Assembly: GCA_019828595.1 (NCBI GenBank)
Contig: JAHQRK010000007.1
Location: 2,976,001 to 3,040,000, forward strand
Source of the DNA: Aphanomyces cochlioides
Lineage: Eukaryota; Oomycota; Saprolegniomycetes; Saprolegniales; Verrucalvaceae
Length of the DNA: 64,000 bases
Reading direction: 5' to 3'
Below, piece after piece: positions 55,617 through 64,000 of this stretch. The notes under the pieces were generated by a model. That model was not told the DNA's origin, made no database searches, and was given only the letters and a program-made list of their open reading frames with translations. Within the stretch, counting starts at the first letter, position 1. Each line of letters begins with the position of its first letter. The translations under genes were made by a program, and so were the position numbers.

Positions 55617-57604
55617 TTAACGCAAAGTGCCAAATTTGGGCATGTGTCAAATTTTGGGGACATTCGCAATAGCCAATAGAATCACAGGATCAAAACCTTT
55701 ATCTATTGATTACCTGTTAAACAGTATACACTTATCAAATATATATTATTAAAGTTTGTTGTTTCTGACCATCGATTTTGGCGCGAGACTTCAGCGCCAA
55801 TTTGGATGGCCAAGACATTGTTAATCCACTAAATGAAAAAGGTTCATCTCTTTCCCATGAAATACAAGAACTACTCAACCGAAACAATACTGGAAGCAAT
55901 CACGGACGTTGTCGAGAACGGCATGAATGTGTACTCTGCCGCCAAAAAACATGGGATTCCGCGCAATACCCTTGATAACAGGGTAAAAGCGACGCGTTCT
56001 AATGTTCCCATAAAGGTTGCTGGTCGACCACCAGCTATTCCTAAGCCAATTGAAACAGACCTTTTCGATTGGGCAAGTGCTATGCAAACCAAAGGTCATC
56101 CCACCACCCGTCGAAAGCTGCTCGTGAAAGCCAACCGCACATGTAAGCGGCTTGGAAAACCAAAACTATCCCGACATTGAATTCATCGGTTCCTTAAACG
56201 GAATCCAACTCTCGTCACACGAACATCTCAAAAGATTAACCGTGCGCACAACTCAGTGACTTCGGAAGACATGAATCTTTTCTACGATTCATTATCGTCA
56301 AATATCGAGGAGCATCAATTGGACGAGACGCGTATTTTCAACATGGACGAAACGGCCTTAGACTCGCGGAGCAAGAGCCAGAAATTCCTCGCTTTACGTT
56401 GTTCGAAGGCCGATTGGTCTAAGTCCGTGTCTACCAACTTGTCTGCGGAAGTGCCTCAGGAACAGTGCTGCCCCCTGTTTTTATTTTTCCTGGTTCCGAA
56501 CTTTATCGGGATCTTGAAATTTGCGATGCAATCGAAGGAAGCGCCGTTACGACTTCCAACTAAGGCTTTATCACCGAAGAACTGTTCTACAATTGGATCG
56601 ATTGGTTTTCAGCTCATGTCTGTGGTATAAAGCGTCCAATTCTACTTGTTACGGACAATTACGGAAGTCATATATCAGCGAGATGTTTCAAGAAGTGCGA
56701 AAAACTTCAAGTCAAAATTTTTTATTACTCCTAGAAAATGCGACGAACTTACTGCAGCCTCTGGATTTATGCGTGTTCGCGCCGTTCAAGCGCGCAATCC
56801 GTGAAGGAATCTCTGACTATATGATTGAAGACGGTACGCAAAAGAAAAACATTTTCTATTAAAGATTATCCTAGATGACGTTTCGACAATTCCAAAATCT
56901 GCGGCGCTTAAAATCGCTTCAAAAGCATGGCGGCAGCACTTATCGTCTTTGAACATGAAATCGGGCTTTGCGGAAGCCGGCATTTGCCGCTTTCGAGCGA
57001 GCAAATGCATGCGCGGCTTTCGCGTTACGCTTGCGGTGGCGTTCCGGCGACGTTCGGTATGCCTGACTGGCTGGTGGCGCAAGAGTCCATTCGTCAAACG
57101 ATCTTGACATTGCACGATGCTTCGAAGCGGTCACCAAAACGCAAGAAGATACGCGTGGGTGACCGCATCTTGGACTTGAGGTTGCTTGACGAGCTGGCTT
57201 CATCCAAGAGGCCTACGAAGAGTGGCAATAGCAAGACACGAGACGTACATGGGAGCGACCAAAGAAGTTTGGAAATGAAGATTATTGATACTGTAGATGT
57301 TTGATAAAACTCTGTATAATGCATTCTCTTGATAATTATTATATTCCTTATAAATTAATATATTCTTTGGTCTCAAAAAGAGATATTTTTCACATAATTT
57401 ATTATGCATTTTGTATGCGCCCAAAATTTGACGCATAAAATTGTAGAAAAATAGTGTCTATATCATTTAATTCTCTCGAAATTCAATAGATTCCTTTTGG
57501 ATCTTCTTCATGAACGAAAATTGGATGCGAGGAGCGTGAGAAGCAGCGCGAAATGTGCCCGAAGACAGATTTTATTATGACCAAAATTTGACGCTTTGCG
57601 TTAA
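55617..57604. mobile_element. Pogo/Tigger (Tc1/mariner) transposon
   Basis: The ends read TTAACGCAAAG inward on both sides (55617 onward; complement ending 57604), with further similarity to CAAATTT. They are flanked by TA at 55615-55616 and 57605-57606, the TA target duplication of this superfamily. The element is 1,988 bp. It sits directly against the right end of Harbinger 1. Confidence 0.85.
55833..57300 (+). pseudogene. Pogo/Tigger transposase, broken
   Basis: An N-terminal psq HTH (SAAKKHGIPRNTLDNRVKA) and CENPB-type domain are followed by the DDE_1 core. NMDETALDSRSKSQ (first Asp, about 56,345) and LLVTDNYGSHIS (second Asp, about 56,645) lie in successive frames, then LLQPLDLCVFAPFK (third Asp, about 56,755). 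Stops and frameshifts near 56178, 56630 and 56700 disable it. All three catalytic Asp are kept, unlike in the domesticated relative at 10.7 kb. Confidence 0.8.
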
Positions 57605-58150
57605 TAGTCAAAAGAATCCCCAATATATTTTATTGTGATTGGAAATCGTAGGAACAGATTGCCTACATTTCTTTGACGAATCAAAGTAATTTCAATTTGA
57701 ATTGGCTGAATTTGAATTGATTTGAGATCTTGCTGTTGCGCCAAGTTGACACTTTGCGAGCACCGCCCAGGTTAGCAAACACCAGGAGCTTGTATCCAGC
57801 TCAGACGTGTACTATTCTAATGCCGAACAAATCGTTTTTTAAATGAATTTAATACACTATCACGATTGTGTGTCGCGAATACCTGTTTCATGGCAAAGGT
57901 ATCAGCATTGCTAGATTGCGTCAAGCACCTTACTCAGAGGGGCTGTTCAATACTGCGCACATGCATAGAGATATGAAATGCAGTCTGACGGCTCAGTTTG
58001 CATTACCACTGTTTGACTTTGTTCATACTCATCTCATGGTCTATTCATCACGAGACGAATATGAACAAAGTCAAACAGTGGTTAGATTATACACCTACAA
58101 CGAAGGAGGAGCTACGGTGTCCTATGTAATGCGTAGTTATTTAGTCATTA
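57605..58150. other. Intergenic between pogo and Harbinger 2
   Basis: AT-rich, no gene. It contains the long hairpin listed next. Confidence 0.5.
58005..58082 (-). repeat. 78-nt near-perfect hairpin
   Basis: Arms 58005-58027 and 58060-58082 are perfect 23-bp inverted repeats. Pairing continues inward. On a minus-strand transcript the three inner mismatches become G-U pairs, giving about 34 continuous pairs and a 10-nt loop. The size resembles a small-RNA precursor, or a folded-back transposon end. Confidence 0.6.
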
Positions 58151-58302
58151 GGCAGATTTCACAACTCATGCCATAGCCACTCCCACAGAAAATACTTCAA
58201 CATTCTATAAATGTGCGGCACAACTCTTAAAATCAATATTTCTTCCCGTGGATTTGTTCGATTTTACGGCACGATGTGCCATTCCCACAAAACAAGTCGA
58301 CC

Positions 58303-59037
58303 ATGAGCGCCACAACAAACCAGGCATCTGCTTCTAAGACCGTGAAGCGTCGAAACTGGACGCTTGAAGAAGATATAGTTCTCCTCAAGCAAGTGGTTGC
58401 TGAAGCCCCGTTTGCAGCTGGACCACGAAGACTTACGGATGCCTGGACAACCCTGGCTGAGACGATCAAGACCTGCGATGGCTTCACACGAGAGGTAGAT
58501 GGTAAAAAATGTCAAAATCGTTTCCTTTCTCTTTGTGAAGCCCACAAGACATTCAATCGTACAAGTGCTCGGATATCTGGTGTGAATGAAGACGAAGCCG
58601 AGAAAATTCAATTGCTCGACAACGTGCTAGAACTAGTTGATGAAGCAAAGGCTGTCGATCAGTCTAAATCAGCGCAAGCCAAGGAAGATCAAATGAAGAT
58701 CGAGGAGGATGGACACTGCATTCGTGACATGGCATTGCAGTCTCTTGGCAAGAGACAAAAAAAAGACGAAACGAGTGACAGCAAGAGCGAAAACAAGCGG
58801 TCAAGTCTTGCAACAGCCATTGACACTGACTCTAAACGCGAGGCTGATTGGCGTGAAAAAGAGTTATCGTTCAAGAAAGCCAAGCTTGAAGCCAGCATCA
58901 TCCAACAACAACTTGACAGAGAAGAGCGAGTTGCAGACAGGGCTGCTGAACGAGACCATCAATTGAAATTAGCCCAAATCGAGAGTGATAAAATCATGAC
59001 ACTCATCAAGGCTTTAGCTGATTCAAAGAGAGGCTAG
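58303..59037 (+). CDS. Myb/SANT-like Harbinger companion protein
   Basis: 244 residues, intact, from the ATG at 58303 (the frame upstream starts only at GTG). A trihelix/Myb-like domain occupies about residues 10-90, with landmark tryptophans in RNWTLEED and DAWTTLAE and the string GKKCQNRFLSL. A basic, charged coiled-coil C-terminus follows. Such partners bring the transposase to the nucleus and bind subterminal DNA. It stays open while its own transposase is destroyed, and it ends only 63 bp from the transposase stop. Confidence 0.8.
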   Translation: MSATTNQASASKTVKRRNWTLEEDIVLLKQVVAEAPFAAGPRRLTDAWTTLAETIKTCDGFTREVDGKKCQNRFLSLCEAHKTFNRTSARISGVNEDEAEKIQLLDNVLELVDEAKAVDQSKSAQAKEDQMKIEEDGHCIRDMALQSLGKRQKKDETSDSKSENKRSSLATAIDTDSKREADWREKELSFKKAKLEASIIQQQLDREERVADRAAERDHQLKLAQIESDKIMTLIKALADSKRG

Positions 59038-59100
59038 AATAATCAACGCTTCTCAAATACATATGTATTCATGTCATCATAGGAATATCTAAGAACCAAC

Positions 59101-60802
59101 TTAATCGCTATTCGGGCATGCCAAATATACTTCTAACGATGGAGGATCCATATGAAAATAGCGCGATATTTGATTTCCCTTCTTGAAACAGCAATGACAA
59201 TTTGTTAAGAACATTGTGACATTGACCATCTTCCCAACTGCTGAGAGCATTACTTTTTGCTGCATCTTGAAGGTTATGAAAGCCCAAAGTGCATGCGACC
59301 AAAATTCCACTCTACACTGATGCGTAATTGACTAAATTCCAAGTGAAGGGGCGATAAGTTGTTGCCTTTGAATCCCGATACGATCCATTTTGAAATGGGA
59401 TAAGCTGGGTCACCATAAATGCAGTAGCCGTTGAATACATCGAGGTGATTTTCAAAGAATTGTAGCAATTTGCTCTGACGCAAGAGTGTACTGTCATGCC
59501 TACTTCCAACGATAGGGCCATAGAAATGGATACACAAGCCGTCGGGTGTTGTCAAACCTTGGTAATTCATACAGTGCCTTCTCTTGTGGCCAGAGTAAAT
59601 CCGCTTTTGTAGATTTTTATGGTTGCCATGTTTTGATTTGGCCGCGATGCGGCACGATTCGATCTTTGTCCCGTCTGGAAAAGCCCAGATATTTCGCATT
59701 GGTGAACCTGCATCGAAAATGGCTTGAGCGTACCTATCTATTCGATTGCTGAGTACTACTCTGGTCCATAATATCAGCAACATTTGGGGTGTAATTGGTG
59801 GATTAAGGCTGTTTCTACAGTAAAATCGATGCTGATTGGTTTATAAAACAGAGCAGAAAAAGAGCTTTGATTGGACACTTTTTGATCTTCAAACGGAGTT
59901 CTGGTTGTGAAATGACAGAAGTGTAAAAATTCCAAAAATTTGACGACCAGTAAATTATGATGTGCGCCATCAAATAGACGAAGCTTAGACTTATGAGAGA
60001 GAGTAATTAAGTAAAGCACACTTTGTACTACATTGTGGTCAAGCTAGAATTGCCGCTCGGAAACACAATACGTTCATCACAGCACAAACGCTGTTAAATG
60101 GTAAGGTTTGAGTTTCTCAAGCTCTATTTAATCATCAGACAGGAACCCTGTCAGATCTACGGGTTGTATACCGTCTATGTGAAGCTAAATAGACCTCTTA
60201 ACAGCTCCACCAACCAGCTATTGACGACAATCTTGCTCTCATCAACTACGTTGGCACTAAATAGTGCCCAGTGTCACAAATGAAGTATACAAAAAACAAA
60301 TGTGTCAAATACTGTGTAATCCAAATGTTGCTCATAATGCGGACCAGAGTAGTATGTCCAAGTTGCAATAGATGGTGCCTTTCCACGTCGTATAGATCAA
60401 GTCCACCATGAAAACAAAGATTCTGCAAAGCTGTTCTCTGGAGCGACCGAATTTGGCCATCATAGCGTAGTATTTTGTGCGATAACTAAGCCGATGCAAC
60501 ATGATACAAAAGGCTTCGACGCCAAATACACGATCCCGATGCGAGGTAATAACGATGTGTGGAATTCGAAGTAGAGAAACCAAGCGTACAATGCCTTTTC
60601 TGTCAAATCGCAATTGTAATTTCAAGTCGCCATCACAAAAAGTGTCCAGGCAGAATCGCGTTGATGGCACAATTGGTCTTTCGACTGGGCATACACATGA
60701 AGCTTCCAGAATCTCTAATACTCTTTCTGCATTCTTGAACTTTCTCATTGCCCATTTGTACACGGAGAGAGCTAGGAAAGAGTCTTGCATTTGCGACGAC
60801 AT
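59101..60802 (-). pseudogene. Harbinger transposase 2, split by a MITE and frameshifted
   Basis: The N-terminal half (60802 down to 60353) and the C-terminal half (59755 down) are in the same frame once the 597-bp insertion is set aside. The motifs are present: FPDGT, GSRHDS, YGDPAYP and RISVEWNFG. A one-base slip near 59300 then moves the last 60 residues (ALWAFITFK..PPSLEVY) to another frame. The gene has therefore suffered two independent hits. It is a diverged relative of the transposase of Harbinger 1. Confidence 0.8.
59756..60352. mobile_element. MITE inserted in the Harbinger 2 transposase gene
   Basis: 597 bp with ends CTACTCTGGTCC and its complement, plus a second matching block GCAACATTTGG after a 9-bp mismatch. 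It is flanked by TA at 59754-59755 and 60353-60354. It has no coding capacity. The host gene reads through exactly when one TA and the element are removed, which fixes the boundaries. Confidence 0.85.
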
Positions 60803-60952
60803 AAAGACAACACAACGCTGAAGCCACAATAACGGAACGTCGTTTCATTTATAGTTTATGGAACTGTCGTATTTGCGAAATGATGAAAACATGGGTTGCC
60901 ACAAACGAATTTACGGGTAGGGTGTGGGAGAGGTGGAATTGCGAAATCTGTC

Positions 60953-61684
60953 TATTGAGGAACGTTATGGTCGGAAGCGAGATACGGCAAGTGTCCTTTG
61001 GTTGAGGGTATCAAAACCATGATCGTCTATTCAAGTATTTCTCTCTATATCGAGCTTCAGCTGTCGCCTGAAGCTTCTGGCGACTTCGCCTTACATAAGT
61101 AAAAAGTGCACATGCATGCCGTGCTGCTCTGACCGGCTCGTGGTCTTTGGTGCACGCTCAAAACACTCGATAGATGATACCAACAACCTGATTGGTCAAT
61201 ATAAACAGATTTTATAGATGTATGATTGGTCAATGAAACAATTTCGGTCCTACAGTTTCAGTCAAAACGAAATTCATACTTTAATCAAGTTAACCCTCTC
61301 GTGTGGGCCGCCCTGCGATTCGCAGGTTGGCGGCTAAGCCACTCAAAGAGACAAACAGTAGGATAAATCCTTAGTAATTTGTCCAATCAAAAACCGTCAT
61401 TTTGAACTTCAACAAGTAATTTAAATAAAAATCACCCACTGTCGTGCGATTCGCATTGTAGTAACAATAAATTCTAGCCAATCGTAGATAAGACCGGTGT
61501 ACTCACTTAAACTTTTTCTTGAGAATTACCGTTGAATTCAAATCCACAACACGCCACATCATGCGATGAACTTATCTTTACTGTGTAGGACCAGCGGCAT
61601 CGAGCGGCGCAGCTGCATGATCATCATCGCCAGCAGTAGTATCAACATTGGCGGTCGCTTGCTCATCGGCAACTTCCTGGGCAT
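60953..61684. other. Intergenic, no gene seen
   Basis: Two TGATTGGTCAAT motifs (CCAAT-box type) lie near 61190 and 61232; a third copy stands upstream of the DUF3638 pseudogene at about 43877. No coding frame is evident. Confidence 0.4.
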
Positions 61685-62373
61685 TCACATCAACAACTTC
61701 CGGGACTTCGAGCGGCGCTTGCGCATCAACAGGTTCCAAGGCTTCAAACGGTTCAGCGACGGCAACAGCTTCGGCGAAACAAGATCAATGACTTCGACTG
61801 ATACGGGCGGTGCAACATCAAGGTTTTCTGGCGGCGCTTGTGCGGCAACATTTTGCGAGACATCAATCGGAGCTGCCACGTCAACGGTTCGTCGGGCTTC
61901 AGGAACGATTGGCACGAGCCACCCACCGTTGAGAATTGCATCTTGATCACCGGCTGTTTGAGGTGCCAATTCACCCCACCCATGTTGAGGTGTCCGGGGG
62001 TCGCGGTTGTTACGACGAGCGGGTGAGTATTGGCGGCGGCCGCGGTCGTTTGGACGCGATTGAGACCGGCGACGGCTGCCGCCTCGACCGCCGCGACCAC
62101 GGCCATGATAGGAGTAGTCAGCGTTGCGGCGGTCGTTGTAATAAGGTCTGTTGTTGTACCTCTTGGCTCGTCATTGCGGTCATAAGATCGACGGTTGAGA
62201 CGGACTTCACATGCTTCAAAGCGGCGCTGCACTTATGCCGCTCGTTATCTGCGATGTCGCTGGGTCGCTGTTTCCATATTGTTGTTCGCCGGCGCAGCGG
62301 CCGCTGGTGCCGCTCCAGCTATGATCGGTGTGAACGTCATGTTGCACAGGAACTGCATCGACATGTTGGCCAT
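61685..62373 (-). pseudogene. Broken Arg/Gly-rich ORF, possibly Gag-like
   Basis: From the ATG at 62373 (MANMSMQFLCNM) an Ala-rich start runs into a stop. The sense then passes through FEACEVRLNRRSYDRND and, after a slip near 62160, an Arg/Gly/Tyr-rich stretch (DYSYHGRGRGGRGGS) and an acidic end (PIVPEARRTVDVAAP). The RGG tract suggests RNA binding, as in a retroelement Gag or a host RNA-binding protein. At least two frame changes make it a likely pseudogene, although an unrecognised intron could explain one. Confidence 0.35.
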
Positions 62374-63009
62374 GGTCAATACGCGACAAATCGGAAAGTG
62401 GAAAGACCGTTGAAATGACAGTTGAAATTGTTTTACCAATCATGTGTCATAAAAAGTCCAGTCACCAACATTTTGAAACAACCACTCCACTGTGACGTCG
62501 GTATAGTGTAGAGTGGCATCTCATTTGGACACATCAAAGAACATTTGAGCGACCTGGGAATCCTTGGGAGTCCACTTCATCCCACTATATACATCCAAAA
62601 TCCCCACATGCGCATAATCACGAGTGACGTCAGATTCGTTTAAGCTCCAGAGTCTTTAGCATGCATAAGATTGATAATGTATTCGACATTTTGCTGTGTA
62701 TGGAATAAGCCAACGCAGTTGAAATCACTCGAGTACTAAATCCAAGAAGCTACGTAGGAGTCTGGCATACGACTCGACACCAAGTGTGCCACATTCAACG
62801 CTCTGTATAAGCACCGCCAGCCAAGTCCTAGGCGGAAGAACTTGAGCTACAGTTCATCACACACATACACGACACACAGAAACAGCGCAACATCGCTGCC
62901 CTCGAAGAATCGATTTTTCATTGGTTCCTAGCCTCCCAAACAACCCGAGAAGTCTTATTATTGTGACCTCATTTTCTCACAATTGGTGCGCCTGCCGGGA
63001 GGAAGCTCA
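62374..63009. other. Intergenic, no gene seen
   Basis: No coding frame or element ends were recognised. Confidence 0.4.
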
Positions 63010-63936
63010 ATGGATTCACCGATGTCAACGTCGTCGCGCTTATCAGATATCAGCACTTACGAAGATTGGGCGGAAACGGCAACAGAAACTACTTCCCGCA
63101 AGGGGAATGACAAAACAAGCACTTCCTTCCGAAAGGAAGATGAACCTTTGACAGCAGTTGAAGAATTGGAGTCTGAACTGGAAGACTATTCGGACATTAT
63201 CATCCAGTTAAATCGCCTCAAAGCTAAGCGATCCCAGAGGTCCCAAGAAATCAAAGGAAAATTGAAAGCTACAACTTCGTCGGGCTCTCATTTCAAGAAC
63301 AAGAAGGCCTCTGAGTGGAAACCGGAAAGATGGAACCCTCTCGTGCCTCCATTGAAGTGTATTGGCATACGATTTATCAATCCTGAGCGCTCACTCAAGA
63401 CTGACGACTCACCTGATGCCAATGACTGGAATAACCGTGTGCGCTTGATGCTGGATACCATCGCACGACTTGGGGATCAAGAAAAGCCCACACATCTCGA
63501 GAATGAGCTTATTGAAGTGATGTTGGATGAACGAAACGTATGGGTATCAAAATTCCTTCAACCAGAGTTAGCTGTGATTTCCACTGCAGACACTGGACAA
63601 ACCAACCAATTGGAACGTTTTTCTGCTCACGCGTACGAAAAGTTGACCTTTTACCATGTCCTGCTAGCTCTGAAATGGCTAAAAATGGCGTTTACTATGG
63701 TCAACGCAAAAACTCGTGAGATAGACGAAGATGAATTTCTCCTGTGGTGGTTGCACAATTACAAAAATGAATCTGACCCTCAAATCCATTTGAAACACAA
63801 CCAATCCCTTTTGAAGACGACAGAATTGTTGTATCAAATTATTTCCTGTGCTTTATACCTTTACCAGCCAAATGATGTGGTCGACCGAGAGATCCCTGGA
63901 ATTCCTAACAGTGGGGGTTCCAAGGAAAAAATGTAA
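63010..63936 (+). CDS. Unknown protein, Ser/Thr-rich N-terminus
   Basis: 308 residues from the ATG at 63010; the frame upstream begins only at TTG. I do not recognise it. The N-terminus is Ser/Thr-rich. A heptad-like charged helix follows (VEELESELEDYSDIIIQL), then a mixed region with hydrophobic helices (TFYHVLLALKWLKMAF, TTELLYQIISCALYLY). There is no signal peptide. The stop lies 64 bp before the window edge, and reading sense may resume after it, so a further exon or a retroelement origin are both possible. Confidence 0.4.
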   Translation: MDSPMSTSSRLSDISTYEDWAETATETTSRKGNDKTSTSFRKEDEPLTAVEELESELEDYSDIIIQLNRLKAKRSQRSQEIKGKLKATTSSGSHFKNKKASEWKPERWNPLVPPLKCIGIRFINPERSLKTDDSPDANDWNNRVRLMLDTIARLGDQEKPTHLENELIEVMLDERNVWVSKFLQPELAVISTADTGQTNQLERFSAHAYEKLTFYHVLLALKWLKMAFTMVNAKTREIDEDEFLLWWLHNYKNESDPQIHLKHNQSLLKTTELLYQIISCALYLYQPNDVVDREIPGIPNSGGSKEKM

Positions 63937-64000
63937 AAGTTCTGAAAGAGAAAATGGACAACTCCACGCAAGTTGCTCTGCCAGAGAATCCTTTTGAACA

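Larger units (their letters stand above)
58151..60952. mobile_element. PIF/Harbinger transposon 2, inverted
   Basis: The ends GGCAGATTTCACAACTC (58151) and the complement GACAGATTTCGCAATTC (ending 60952) match at 14 of 17 positions. Companion gene and transposase are again tail to tail, in mirror orientation to Harbinger 1. A MITE lies inside the transposase gene. The target duplication is unclear (TTA against TAT). Confidence 0.65.

Noticed and set aside
57868..58176. 102-codon open frame
   Set aside because: It runs through both arms of the 78-nt hairpin and has no other coding evidence.

Overview
The window reads as nuclear DNA of an oomycete, most likely a Saprolegnialean such as Aphanomyces or a relative. 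The evidence is: very short spliceosomal introns (37-49 nt in every gene I could resolve); secreted GH81 and GH17 beta-1,3-glucanases; a giant secreted thrombospondin-type-1-repeat protein resembling the Phytophthora spore adhesin PcVsv1; several inward-rectifier K+ channel genes; a decayed DUF3638/DUF3645 giant gene; and PIF/Harbinger, pogo/Tigger and chromodomain Ty3/Gypsy elements. The species is inferred, not shown.

Layout. 1-2.3 kb holds no recognisable gene, only a truncated tRNA-Ala and a diverged repeat. 2.3-6.0 kb (minus) holds an unknown gene and a GH81 glucanase. 6.4-14.7 kb holds three inward-rectifier K+ channel genes: A is minus, B is plus and divergent from A, and C is plus. 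A CENP-B/Tigger-like gene that has lost all three catalytic aspartates lies between B and C. 14.7-17.0 kb (minus) is a PH-TBC Rab-GAP gene, convergent with channel C across 9 bp. 17.7-26.0 kb (minus) holds two tandem genes that fuse an FMN/FAD/NAD(P)H diflavin reductase to a complete hybrid-cluster protein (Hcp). 26.6-36.7 kb (minus) is one two-exon TSR gene of about 3,350 residues.

37.3-43.9 kb is a Ty3/Gypsy chromovirus on the minus strand. Its LTRs are almost identical but its coding region is broken. 43.9-51.9 kb is the heavily mutated DUF3638/DUF3645 gene. 52.1-53.3 kb (minus) is a GPI-anchor-type GH17 glucanase. 53.5-61.0 kb is a transposon nest: a Harbinger, then a pogo element inserted at its right end, then a second Harbinger whose transposase gene is split by a MITE. 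61-64 kb holds a broken Arg/Gly-rich ORF and one unknown ORF.

How the genes may work together. GH81, GH17 and the TSR protein all act outside the cell, in wall remodelling, attachment or both. The Hcp fusions would couple NAD(P)H oxidation to reduction of nitric oxide or hydroxylamine within one polypeptide. The K+ channels form a local gene family that has reshuffled its introns. From 37 kb on the window is transposon-rich and largely decayed. The multi-exon models were built by hand and checked for an open frame across every junction and a total length divisible by three. Splice sites are inferred from GT..AG, the reading frame and comparison between paralogues, not from transcripts.
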